Assembly: GCA_035651455.1 (NCBI GenBank)
Contig: DASRFR010000027.1
Span: 1-8,796, forward strand
DNA length: 8,796 nt
Direction: 5' to 3'
Origin: DASRFR01 sp035651455
Lineage (GTDB): Bacteria; Acidobacteriota; Terriglobia; Terriglobales; Acidobacteriaceae
Shown here: piece after piece, positions 1-5,829 of the stretch
How the letters are laid out: the number at the start of each line of letters is the position of its first letter
How positions within the stretch are numbered: the stretch's first letter is position 1
Notes under the pieces: generated by a model
What the model saw: the letters and a program-made list of their open reading frames with translations, nothing else
Databases searched by the model: none
What the model was told of the DNA's origin: nothing
Position numbers and translations under genes: made by a program

Positions 1-2
1 TT

Positions 3-605
3 GCTCCGGATCTGCCTGACGACGGAAGTTGGGGTCTGCCGGATTTTTTTGTTATTGTTTATCTGTGTCCAGGCCCATTGTGCGGAACGACGCTCGCCGA
101 TCCGCCTGTCTTCTTGCCGAGCACAGCGGGAATGGTTCCCGACCCTCAAGCCGCAAACAACGCCTTTTTATCAAAACTGAAATCGCATATACCGATCATA
201 TGCAGTGGTGGCAGCTTCGATTTTGTGGGTTTGGCTGGTGAGAAATCGGTCGGCAATAACGCCAATGGCGAGGCTGGTGGTTTCTTTTACCAACAGGCAG
301 AATATAGGAATGGCCAGCTCACATATCAGCAGGGCTCTTTGGGGGAAGTCGGCGTTGCTATTCCAGATGTCGGTGCTGCAGGATATGGCCAAGTCAGGAC
401 GGGTTCAGGTACCGAGAGGTTTGTGTTTGGCGAAGGCGACTTAGGCAAGAAAGGCGGGTTGCACATCGGAGCTGGTGGTCTAGTGGGCGTTGAGAGCGGC
501 GAACTGTCAATTGGTGTTTTCGCTGACGGATCTATAGGGCCTGGAAGTGGCGGAGCCGGATACTTCCTCAGCCTCAGCACAAAGGGACGGGGGTGCCATC
601 CGTGA
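3..605 (+). CDS. C-terminal tip of an Rhs/YD-repeat-type protein (tip 1), 5' end outside the window
   Basis: The frame is open from the first bases of the window, so the gene starts upstream; a TTG at 78 is only an internal codon. About 200 residues are visible. They begin with a Pro/Asp-rich linker (PDLPDDGSWG, then ADPPVFLPSTAG) typical of the stretch after an Rhs core. Next comes PDPQAANN at about residues 47-54, then a Gly-rich, probably beta-strand-rich domain (roughly 70-195) with alternating Gly and hydrophobic residues. No nuclease, ADP-ribosyltransferase or protease motif is recognisable. The coding sequence overlaps the start of the next gene, a membrane protein, as toxin tips overlap their immunity genes. 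The AANN codons lie in a 13-mer repeated at the next two tips. The Rhs assignment is inferred from linker style, neighbours and other Rhs pieces in the window; toxicity is unproven. Confidence 0.6.
   Translation, partial: APDLPDDGSWGLPDFFVIVYLCPGPLCGTTLADPPVFLPSTAGMVPDPQAANNAFLSKLKSHIPIICSGGSFDFVGLAGEKSVGNNANGEAGGFFYQQAEYRNGQLTYQQGSLGEVGVAIPDVGAAGYGQVRTGSGTERFVFGEGDLGKKGGLHIGAGGLVGVESGELSIGVFADGSIGPGSGGAGYFLSLSTKGRGCHP
150..162 (+). repeat. Tip-boundary 13-mer, copy 1
   Basis: GCCGCAAACAACG, encoding Ala-Ala-Asn-Asn in the frame of tip 1. The identical 13-mer recurs at 1084 and 1870, each time at the beginning of a tip-like coding region and in the same reading phase. The flanks differ, so the identity is confined to the boundary. 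Confidence 0.75.
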
Positions 606-1057
606 GCACTGTGTGGTCAATCATCCTCGGCTCAATGGCAATCATTATTGGAGCTACAGGTGGGGCAGTACGTTTCGGTGGGTTCCACAGTGGTCCGTCG
701 TGGAAAGTTCAGTCTGTTATCGCGAGAGCTGCTATCACAGTCCTTGGACTGCTTCTGGTGTTCATAGGTCTTGGACAGCTTCTTGGATACGGCGACAAAC
801 TCGGAATCACAGTTGCAACAAGAATCGTGACCGGTCCCGCCGGAGTCGACCTATTACTCGTAGTAGTTGGACTGCTGTTTCTCGTTTCAGCGATTTTCAT
901 AAAGTCCTATATCCGGGCGGATGATGACGCGACAGGAGTACTAAGAAATATTCCGGGGCACCGGGCAGTAGCTTTCGCTCGGGTACTTGCGTTCGGCATC
1001 TCCGCCGTCCTCATAGCATCGGGCATTTGGGGTTTGGCGCATGACCTAGTGCGATGA
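593..1057 (+). CDS. Small multi-pass membrane protein, candidate immunity partner of tip 1
   Basis: A 154-residue hydrophobic protein with about four predicted membrane helices: roughly residues 4-25, 41-64, 81-102 and 126-148. Short charged loops separate them, such as SYIRADDDATGV before the last helix. No enzyme motif is visible and I do not recognise the family. GTG 593 has AAAGGGA five bases upstream; GTG 602 forms a GTGA overlap with the stop of tip 1 and would remove only three residues. The protein lies directly behind one tip and overlaps the next gene by ATGA, so it is probably cotranslated. Position, size and membrane character fit an immunity protein against a membrane-acting or periplasmic toxin. 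This is inference from context. Confidence 0.6.
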   Translation: MPSVSTVWSIILGSMAIIIGATGGAVRFGGFHSGPSWKVQSVIARAAITVLGLLLVFIGLGQLLGYGDKLGITVATRIVTGPAGVDLLLVVVGLLFLVSAIFIKSYIRADDDATGVLRNIPGHRAVAFARVLAFGISAVLIASGIWGLAHDLVR

Positions 1058-1557
1058 AGACAGGGTCCAATAGAGGCGATTCAGCCGCAAACAACGGAGC
1101 CAAGCAGATCGGCGTGTGTCTAGCCAAGGGCGCAGCGGTAGGGGCGGTTAGCGCTGTGGCCGTTGGTGCTCTCGCCGTCGGGGCGGTGGCTGTCGGTGCG
1201 CCGGTCGCCGCAGTAACCGGTGTGTTAGGCGTACTCGCTGTTGCAGGGGGTGCCGCACTGGGCTATGACGTGATAGGCCAGATTAAATCGAGCAACTGGG
1301 CCGGGCTTGCGTATGACGTTGGATCAGTTCTGGGTGGCGCTGCAGTCGGCGGTGTTGGAGGTCGGGCCATCGCTGAAGGAATCAATGGCGTACCAAGTCC
1401 ACGGTGGAGCTTAGGCAGCGATTGGTCCCTGCGATACAACCCCAACTTAGGATCACCAGGCCAATGGCTTGGGACAGGGCCCAATCCGGGCAGTGCCGGA
1501 GGCGCTGCCGCTGCTGCTGGCGCTGGTGCAGCACAAGTAGTGAAGAGCGGGTGCTGA
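1054..1557 (+). CDS. Orphan Rhs-type C-terminal tip (tip 2), Gly/Ala-rich
   Basis: This 167-residue protein has almost no N-terminal delivery part. After MKTGSNRGDS it goes straight into AANNGAKQIGVC and then a long Ala/Val/Gly hydrophobic stretch (about residues 23-73) that could form two membrane helices. The C-terminal half contains GGRAIAEGINGVPSPRWS, then YNPNLGSPGQWLGTGPNPGS and an Ala/Gly tail. I recall this pattern at the ends of YD-repeat proteins, but cannot name a curated domain. The start ATG overlaps the preceding stop (ATGA), with no good ribosome site, so translation is probably coupled. Lacking an Rhs core, it is best read as a displaced or stored tip. Activity is unknown, though the hydrophobic hairpin suggests membrane action. 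Confidence 0.6.
   Translation: MKTGSNRGDSAANNGAKQIGVCLAKGAAVGAVSAVAVGALAVGAVAVGAPVAAVTGVLGVLAVAGGAALGYDVIGQIKSSNWAGLAYDVGSVLGGAAVGGVGGRAIAEGINGVPSPRWSLGSDWSLRYNPNLGSPGQWLGTGPNPGSAGGAAAAAGAGAAQVVKSGC
1084..1096 (+). repeat. Tip-boundary 13-mer, copy 2
   Basis: GCCGCAAACAACG, ten codons into tip 2, again encoding Ala-Ala-Asn-Asn. It matches the copy at 1870 over 14 bases, since both continue with G. Confidence 0.75.
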
Positions 1558-1558
1558 T

Positions 1559-1867
1559 ATGACGCTCTGGGATCTAATGACCGCTCTCTGCGCGGCGATG
1601 CCCGTAGCCGGTGCGCTGGCGACCGTACGAGGTGCACAGAAGGGGTGGCTTGGGTACGGTATCGCCATCATCGTTGGCGTGCTAATCGGAGTCCTCTGCG
1701 CATGGGCGATGCGAGCCACTGGCACCAGGCTTGCGGGTCGGTCAGGTGCAGGGCCGGACAAGCGACGGCTGCATTTTCGACTGCTCTATGTAGGGGCGGC
1801 AGCATGGATCATTCTGGCTCTCTTCATTGGAAGCTGGTTGGCCGGAGCGGTTATACATCGCATCTGA
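1559..1867 (+). CDS. Small three-helix membrane protein, candidate immunity partner of tip 2
   Basis: A 102-residue protein with three hydrophobic segments, about residues 5-22, 30-50 and 75-98. A basic loop (RATGTRLAGRSGAGPDKRR) between the second and third probably faces the cytoplasm. The ATG comes one base after the stop of tip 2; the weak GA-rich stretch GAGCGGG lies about seven bases upstream. The stop TGA lies at the start of the third tip (CTGAGC). I recognise no family. Its place between two tips and its membrane character repeat the arrangement around tip 1, supporting an immunity role. It could instead be an unrelated small membrane protein. Confidence 0.6.
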   Translation: MTLWDLMTALCAAMPVAGALATVRGAQKGWLGYGIAIIVGVLIGVLCAWAMRATGTRLAGRSGAGPDKRRLHFRLLYVGAAAWIILALFIGSWLAGAVIHRI

Positions 1868-2235
1868 GCGCCGCAAACAACGGGACACAACAACCCTCGC
1901 AAACCTCTGAGCGGCTACAACGCCTAAAGAACTGCGCTCTAGCGTATTACGGGGTCGATCCGCTGAGCGCGACGGGGCTTGCTTCGGACGCCACTAAGTG
2001 GCTGCTGGCTGGCGGTCCCGGTGTGCCTAAAGCGGCGGCGGAAGCTGTAGGAGTGCGAGTAATCCGCACGGCGGGGGACAGTAGCTTTACGAGTCTTGCG
2101 AGAATAGGTTCCATACTCAGCGGCGGTGCACTCCAGCCGGTCGCAGTTTTTGCGAAAAGATTTGGCGGACCGATAGCAATCGCATCGGCGGTCATCGATG
2201 CCACGGCCATTGGAATCTGTACGGCCTCGGATTAA
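1864..2235 (+). CDS. Orphan Rhs-type C-terminal tip (tip 3), possibly without its own start codon
   Basis: The frame reads LSAANNGTQQ, then LQRLKNCALAYYGV, a leader I associate with acidobacterial Rhs tips. A predicted alpha-helical, partly hydrophobic region follows (RIGSILSGGALQPV, then GGPIAIASAVIDATAIG). About 123 residues in all. No ATG, GTG or TTG lies near the AANN motif. The nearest upstream start in frame is ATG 1804, 64 bases inside the preceding gene; the nearest downstream is GTG 2023. CTG 1864 overlaps the previous stop (CTGA) and is used here as the left edge. Missing a proper start fits a silent cassette that must recombine behind an Rhs core to be expressed. A gene starting at 1804 is the alternative. 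A well-placed immunity-like gene follows 12 bases later. Confidence 0.5.
   Translation: MSAANNGTQQPSQTSERLQRLKNCALAYYGVDPLSATGLASDATKWLLAGGPGVPKAAAEAVGVRVIRTAGDSSFTSLARIGSILSGGALQPVAVFAKRFGGPIAIASAVIDATAIGICTASD
1870..1882 (+). repeat. Tip-boundary 13-mer, copy 3
   Basis: GCCGCAAACAACG, encoding Ala-Ala-Asn-Asn in the frame of tip 3, beginning three bases after the stop codon of the preceding membrane protein. Third exact copy of the boundary sequence. Confidence 0.75.
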
Positions 2236-2242
2236 GGGGGAG
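2235..2242 (+). promoter_or_regulatory. Strong ribosome binding site of the soluble immunity-like gene
   Basis: AGGGGGAG, five bases before ATG 2248, fixes that start. It is the clearest Shine-Dalgarno match in the left cluster, so this gene can be translated independently of tip 3. That would be expected of an immunity gene kept behind a silent tip. Confidence 0.6.
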
Positions 2243-2247
2243 CGACG

Positions 2248-2667
2248 ATGATCGACCGACATGCTCGCGATATCGCTGCGGACGCGCTGAGGGACTTCAT
2301 GGAAGGCTCCATCTCCAACGATGAGTACGAACGGAGGTACCCAAGAAGCAAGGACGATCCGGCACTCTGGGAAATATGGGTGCAGGTTTGGTTCTTCTAC
2401 TCCGATGTCAGGACACACAAACTGACCGGCAAACATGCGCTGAACGAAGAACGGCGCGCATTCATGGAACGGTGCATCTTGTTTCTGAAAAGCGATGTGG
2501 AGTTCGAATGGCCGCGCCAGAAGTTTCGTCCCTGGTACGGTATCCTCCGCCTTCTCGGGTTTGGACGAACTCTCAAACGCCGGGAAGAGGAAGAGATGAG
2601 CATCGGCGACAAGGAAGTGTGGCCGTTTCTCAAAAAGACCCAATACCAGCAGATGTGCCACCAATGA
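2248..2667 (+). CDS. Soluble aromatic-rich protein, candidate immunity partner of tip 3
   Basis: A 139-residue protein with no membrane segment. The central part is unusually rich in Trp, Phe and Tyr: LWEIWVQVWFFYSD at about 40-53, then RRAFMERCILFLKSDVEFEWP at about 69-89 and RPWYGILRLLGFGR at about 94-107. An acidic RREEEEM patch and a WPFLKK stretch close it. I recall related small proteins with the YSD, ILFL-S and EWP pattern beside polymorphic toxins and elsewhere, but cannot give a Pfam name. The ATG is set by a strong upstream AGGGGGAG. It follows tip 3 as the membrane proteins follow tips 1 and 2, so an immunity role is the best guess. The soluble nature suggests tip 3 acts in the cytoplasm or differs in target. 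Confidence 0.6.
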   Translation: MIDRHARDIAADALRDFMEGSISNDEYERRYPRSKDDPALWEIWVQVWFFYSDVRTHKLTGKHALNEERRAFMERCILFLKSDVEFEWPRQKFRPWYGILRLLGFGRTLKRREEEEMSIGDKEVWPFLKKTQYQQMCHQ

Positions 2668-2670
2668 CCC

Positions 2671-2883
2671 GTGCCTGAATCGCCGGAGCCTTCTGATCGA
2701 CTGGGACGACGTTCGCCCGCGTTCTGGGTGATAGTCGCGGTGCTGATCCTTTTGAACATTTGGTACGACTATTACCATCCACTGGGCATCATCTTCGATG
2801 TGATCCTGGCAGTCGTTCTGCTGATTTGGTACCTCAACAAATCTAGGCACCGGAAAACGACAGCGCCGCGATCCGGCCACTGA
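2671..2883 (+). CDS. Small two-helix membrane protein
   Basis: A 70-residue protein with a charged N-terminus (PESPEPSDRLGRR) and two hydrophobic segments at about residues 17-33 and 38-55, joined by an aromatic turn (YDYYHPLG). A basic tail (NKSRHRKTT) follows, giving a hairpin with both ends probably in the cytoplasm. GTG 2671 is three bases after the preceding stop and has no clear ribosome site, so translation is probably coupled. I do not recognise it. It could be a second immunity subunit, or a leftover immunity gene whose tip has been lost. It closes the left cluster; a gene-free stretch follows. Confidence 0.5.
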   Translation: MPESPEPSDRLGRRSPAFWVIVAVLILLNIWYDYYHPLGIIFDVILAVVLLIWYLNKSRHRKTTAPRSGH

Positions 2884-3210
2884 GCAGAGTACGTGCTGCT
2901 GGTGTTCCTGGGCGACCAGGGGCAGCGATCCGGGACGGGCGAGGGTCAGGCAGGTGCTCTGGTTTCCGGGGCCGTCCCTGAGAGTTTTTTCTTTAGCCGT
3001 GGGTTGGGTGTGGGCCGCGCCGGGGTGTGGCGCGGCCTTGCCGTCTTGGAGGGTGAGCCGCCGATCCGCGCCCTGATCCTGACCGGGCGGGGCGATCTGG
3101 CCACGGCCAGGGGTGCCGTTGAGGTGGTTCCGGGTGCCCTGTTCGCGGGTTACTGTGCGGTATCGGGTCGGATGAAAATCGTTCGGTGCTTCGCACCGGG
3201 TTGACCAGTG
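2884..3210. other. GC-rich gene-free stretch with hairpins
   Basis: About 330 bases clearly richer in G and C than the flanks. The frames that stay open here on both strands show no recognisable motif, poor start sites and the composition expected by chance in GC-rich DNA. It holds three small inverted repeats (3013, 3184, 3208) and separates the tip/immunity array from the next Rhs remnant. It could be a transcribed leader or terminator zone, or a recombination scar. Nothing in it points to a known RNA. Confidence 0.5.
3013..3037. terminator. Strong GC hairpin, possible transcription stop
   Basis: GGCCGCGCC (3013-3021) and GGCGCGGCC (3029-3037) form a perfect 9-base-pair stem with a 7-base loop, about 130 bases after the last gene of the left cluster. 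No T-run follows on either strand, so it is not a standard intrinsic terminator; a T-rich run (2985-2993) lies in front of it. The stem is certain, termination is a guess. Confidence 0.35.
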
Positions 3211-3219
3211 ACACGTCAC
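3184..3219. repeat. Two adjacent small inverted repeats before the Rhs fragment
   Basis: CGGTGC and GCACCG (3184-3189 and 3193-3198) form a 6-base-pair stem with a 3-base loop, extendable by G-U pairs in RNA. GTGAC and GTCAC (3208-3212 and 3215-3219) form a second stem ten bases later. They lie just before the point where Rhs core homology begins. Function is unknown; they may mark a recombination edge. Confidence 0.4.
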
Positions 3220-3241
3220 CCCTGGGAGGGTTGCTGCGCGG

Positions 3242-4192
3242 TTGCGCTGGACGACCTATTTCCATCGGACCGACAATTTGGGCACACTGTGTTTGAGCAC
3301 GGACTACACGGGAAGCGTCAAGCGGGTCGAGAGTATGGGGCCGTTGGGGGACGGTTTAGTGAAACATTTATGTTGGACTTCACGGGATTTGCAGGCGGAA
3401 CGTATGATGCAGAAAATAACGGTGATCATTTTGGCGCCAGGGAATACTCCAAGTCGCAGGGACGTTGGCTCTCCTGACCCCGCCGGACTGGCCGCCGTCG
3501 ACCCCACCAATCCCCAGACCTGGAATCGTTATGCATACGTGACAAATAATCCCATGAGCTTGGTTGATCCGTTGGGGCTCTACGACTTCCCCGCAGACTT
3601 GATCGACTCCACCGGAGGTGGAGGTGGGTTTCCGCTCGATGCTAGCTATTCCAGCTTGTCTGCGAGTTTTGGATTGTGGAGCGAATCTAACGAAGAACGG
3701 CGCCATGAATCGATAATCTCGATGGGATGGGACCCGGAATTGGGAATCGATCGTACCGCAACCCAATACTTCTTTACCGGAGGTAGTGGGAGCATTCTCG
3801 AGCAACAAAAGGAACTTGCCGCGTTGCAACTAGGCCAACTCGCATGCACTGGTCAAGATCCGACGGCCGTGTCAGGTTGCATTCAGCAAGCGTACGATAC
3901 GCTACAGGTCGCGCCGGTAGGCCCGAATAATGACGGCCTAATCGGCGGCAACTACAATTTTGATGCCAACCAAGTGGTAATTGCGGGTGCGGATCTTAGC
4001 GCCGCGGGCCTCGGCTGTGCCTGCGGAAGATGCGGCATCTTTGACTCTTTGCACTTTCACGCTGATGGGACGTTCCACGTCGATACTGCAAATCCTTTCT
4101 TTGCTCCTGTAGGCTCTCTCACACATCTCGTCTTTGATGTCATCGGCGGCAACACTTGGTGGAGCGGAGGAATACCTCGCCCATGGTGGTAG
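3242..4192 (+). CDS. Rhs core C-terminal fragment with tip 4, carrying two compensating frameshifts
   Basis: Translation in one frame (TTG 3242, 316 residues) starts with core-like text (RWTTYFHRTDNLGTL, then ESMGPLGDG) and later reads PDPAGLAAVDPTNP, NRYAYVTNNPMSL and VDPLGLYDF, the signature end of an Rhs core. The expected core between them (FSETFMLDFTGFAGG, then NNGDHFGAREYSKSQGRWLS) is found at 3355-3474 in another frame. One base was therefore lost near 3353-3357, and about 3472 a one-base gain (or two-base loss) restores the frame. About forty residues are scrambled, yet the frame stays open. The tip, about 200 residues, is Gly-rich at first and ends with CGCACGRCGIF, SLHFHADGTFHVDT and a Trp-rich tail. 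The His and Cys cluster could bind metal, but no family is recognised. The large N-terminal Rhs barrel is absent, so this is a remnant or stored tip. Confidence 0.65.
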   Translation: MRWTTYFHRTDNLGTLCLSTDYTGSVKRVESMGPLGDGLVKHLCWTSRDLQAERMMQKITVIILAPGNTPSRRDVGSPDPAGLAAVDPTNPQTWNRYAYVTNNPMSLVDPLGLYDFPADLIDSTGGGGGFPLDASYSSLSASFGLWSESNEERRHESIISMGWDPELGIDRTATQYFFTGGSGSILEQQKELAALQLGQLACTGQDPTAVSGCIQQAYDTLQVAPVGPNNDGLIGGNYNFDANQVVIAGADLSAAGLGCACGRCGIFDSLHFHADGTFHVDTANPFFAPVGSLTHLVFDVIGGNTWWSGGIPRPWW

Positions 4193-5334
4193 ATCTGGGG
4201 ACGTCATACCGTCGGTTACTTGTGGCACTCTGTTTGATTTGCGGCACAGGACTGGGATCGGCTCAGCGATTAAGAGTATCAAGCAAACGTCAGGCACTCT
4301 GGACGGCACAGCTGTCGACGGCGGGTCCTGCGACGAAAGCAGCACAAATACCAAATCTTCACCACGACGACGCTGTAGGTGTTAGCTTCCTTGATGATGA
4401 TCTCTTGATTGTGCACCAATTAGAGGGGACGGGGCGGCTTTCTTCACGAGCTGACATTGATGCATCCAGTTCTTATCGGTTGCATGTTTCGTTCTTTGAA
4501 GTAGCCTCGGGGAAGGTGTCATTTACAAGAGACTGGGCAACCCGTGCTCACGGCTCATCGATTCAAGCGACCAAAGGCGGAATGGTCGTACGAACTGGAC
4601 CAGAAATCAAATTCTATACAAAAAGCCTCACGGAGCTCCAGCATATTGCTCTTCCTGAGGGTGGCGCCTCGATTATAAGCGTCTCTCCCACGGGGAAAAC
4701 AGTGATGATAAACCAGTATGACGGCAAGGAAAGCTATTTCGAAATTCGAGATGGAGACGGTTTCCAGATCAGGACTTCGTGGAGCGAAACTCCGCCTTTG
4801 CGGCACTTGTATTCCATCTCCGATGCGGCAATAGTCGCAGCTGACCCTGATCAGAAACAGGTTATCGCCAGCGACTTTAGCAGCGGAAGATGGAGAATTC
4901 TGAAGGGTAACTTCAAGCCAGGATGTGTTTACTGGCCCATCTTCGTCGGCGAGAAAGTGGCTGCTAGCGAAATCTGTGGCAAACTCGTCCTCTTCTCTAC
5001 TGCGGGTCAGACTATCATGGAAAGCCGCCCTGAAAAGCACGAGTCTGAAGGCGAGAAGATCGAGGCCGCACGAGACGGAACTATTGTCGCCGTATCGCTG
5101 ACCCGTAGAAAGGGCGGCGGAGTGTTTGATACCAACGTGCGCAGAGTGAGCGATCAAATCATCGTGTACGACCTATCGTCGACGAGCCGCGTTCTTACTC
5201 TGGATCTTGCTCCCGTACCGAAGATAGAATATCATTTCGCTTTGTCACCTGACGGCTCAAAACTAGCAGTTGTAACTGACAACCAAGTTTCAGTTTACTC
5301 CGTGCCAAAACAGCCTGCCGAGAATGACAATTAA
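4183..5334 (+). CDS. Secreted beta-propeller-like protein
   Basis: ATG 4183 gives 383 residues. A Sec signal peptide is clear: YRRLLVALCLICGTGLGSA, with likely cleavage at about residue 27. The rest is beta-rich with propeller-like strand repeats: AVGVSFLDDDLLIVHQL (64-80), ISVSPTGKTVMIN (155-167), LYSISDAAIVAADP (199-212) and FALSPDGSKLAVVTDNQVSVYSV (352-374). No catalytic residues stand out. I recall similar signal-peptide proteins of this length in Acidobacteria, without known function. The start lies inside the stop region of tip 4 (10-base overlap); GGAGCGGAGG is about 12 bases upstream, so translation may be coupled. TTG 4156 would give a longer form without a clean signal peptide. It could be an exported partner or inhibitor of tip 4, but the family may be unrelated to toxins. 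Confidence 0.7.
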   Translation: MVVDLGTSYRRLLVALCLICGTGLGSAQRLRVSSKRQALWTAQLSTAGPATKAAQIPNLHHDDAVGVSFLDDDLLIVHQLEGTGRLSSRADIDASSSYRLHVSFFEVASGKVSFTRDWATRAHGSSIQATKGGMVVRTGPEIKFYTKSLTELQHIALPEGGASIISVSPTGKTVMINQYDGKESYFEIRDGDGFQIRTSWSETPPLRHLYSISDAAIVAADPDQKQVIASDFSSGRWRILKGNFKPGCVYWPIFVGEKVAASEICGKLVLFSTAGQTIMESRPEKHESEGEKIEAARDGTIVAVSLTRRKGGGVFDTNVRRVSDQIIVYDLSSTSRVLTLDLAPVPKIEYHFALSPDGSKLAVVTDNQVSVYSVPKQPAENDN

Positions 5335-5365
5335 TCACCACACGAATAAAGTTCAATAGACCTAG

Positions 5366-5592
5366 AGTCGTTATGGGTAGGTGATGAATAATCCGGTGAG
5401 CTTGGTTTATCCGTTGGGTTGTGTGGGGGTGATGGCAGCGGAGACGTACCCACCATTTGCGACGACTCAGGCGCAATCCCAGACTCGATCAATTTTGATT
5501 ACTCATCCCTTGGGTTCTTGTCTTTCAATGCAGACGCTCCATTCGCTGGAGGCGCGACACTCCCGGACCCACCAGCGTTCATCTATCTATAG
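5366..5592 (+). pseudogene. Decayed Rhs core end with a broken tip
   Basis: The reading RYG-stop-VMNNPVSLVYPLG matches the normal RYAYVMNNPVSLVDPLG. One Tyr codon has become TAG and the Asp of the DPLG motif is Tyr. At DNA level 5365-5418 agrees with 3523-3576 at 45 of 54 positions without gaps, by hand count. A one-base loss near 5420 moves the rest to another frame, which reads CGGDGSGDVPTICDD, then FDYSSLGFLSFNADAP and LPDPPAFIYL before TAG. That text is the usual linker after an Rhs core and resembles the DPPVFL linker of tip 1. No start or full tip survives. Confidence 0.7.
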
Positions 5593-5829
5593 GAAAAACA
5601 AAAATTGATTTCGGAACAGGAAACTCACTCCCGATGGTTCAGGCGCCGACTTGTTTCGACTTGTTGGTGCATTAATGCAGGGCGATGGTGTGCAGAGAAG
5701 CTAGCGTAAGGGCGGCAGGAGGAAATTGGCACTTCCGGGCAGAACTGGTGAGGCTGCAGGCAGAGAACTACCTCCTGAACGGGGAACTTTTCTTCAGTTC
5801 TGCCACTGTCGGCAAGACTGGCTAGCTAA
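5593..5829. other. Gene-free stretch, presumed origin end of the IS91-like element
   Basis: No convincing gene is present. It contains a 9-base direct repeat with period 10 (CGACTTGTT at 5647 and 5657), a perfect 12-base palindrome (TGCATTAATGCA, 5668-5679), two GCTAGC sites (5700 and 5821) and a spaced inverted repeat (5738-5804). In the IS91 family the origin of rolling-circle transfer lies downstream of the transposase, which is this side. The exact end cannot be set from one copy. Confidence 0.45.
5738..5804. repeat. Inverted repeat downstream of the transposase, possible part of oriIS
   Basis: GGCAGAACTG (5738-5747) and CAGTTCTGCC (5795-5804) are perfect inverted copies separated by 47 bases, starting about 25 bases past the transposase stop. 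GAAC or GTTC, the target tetranucleotide type known for IS91, occurs several times inside. The repeat is seen; the role is inferred from its position. Confidence 0.4.

Noticed and set aside
150..1882. Three evenly used 13-mers as a CRISPR-like or other interspersed repeat array
   Set aside because: Spacing is about 930 and 790 bases, and the copies lie in phase within coding regions.
2893..3204. 103-codon plus-strand frame in the GC-rich stretch
   Set aside because: Gly/Val/Arg-rich text without motif, no ribosome site, and other frames are equally open.
1939..3219. Long open frame of 426 codons on the minus strand
   Set aside because: It lies antisense to tip 3, the soluble partner and the small membrane protein, has low-complexity Arg/Pro-rich text and no recognisable domain; it is a shadow of GC-rich coding DNA.
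3181..3220. Possible integron attC site (stems plus GTTGACC)
   Set aside because: The core does not fit GTTRRRY, there is no matching partner core and no integrase gene; the tip array boundaries show no such structure.
5706..5823. Short frame with RAELVRLQAENYLLNGE, like a coiled-coil of a transposase helper
   Set aside because: Only about 38 codons, no start or ribosome site, and it overlaps the presumed oriIS inverted repeat; chance or a very small relic.
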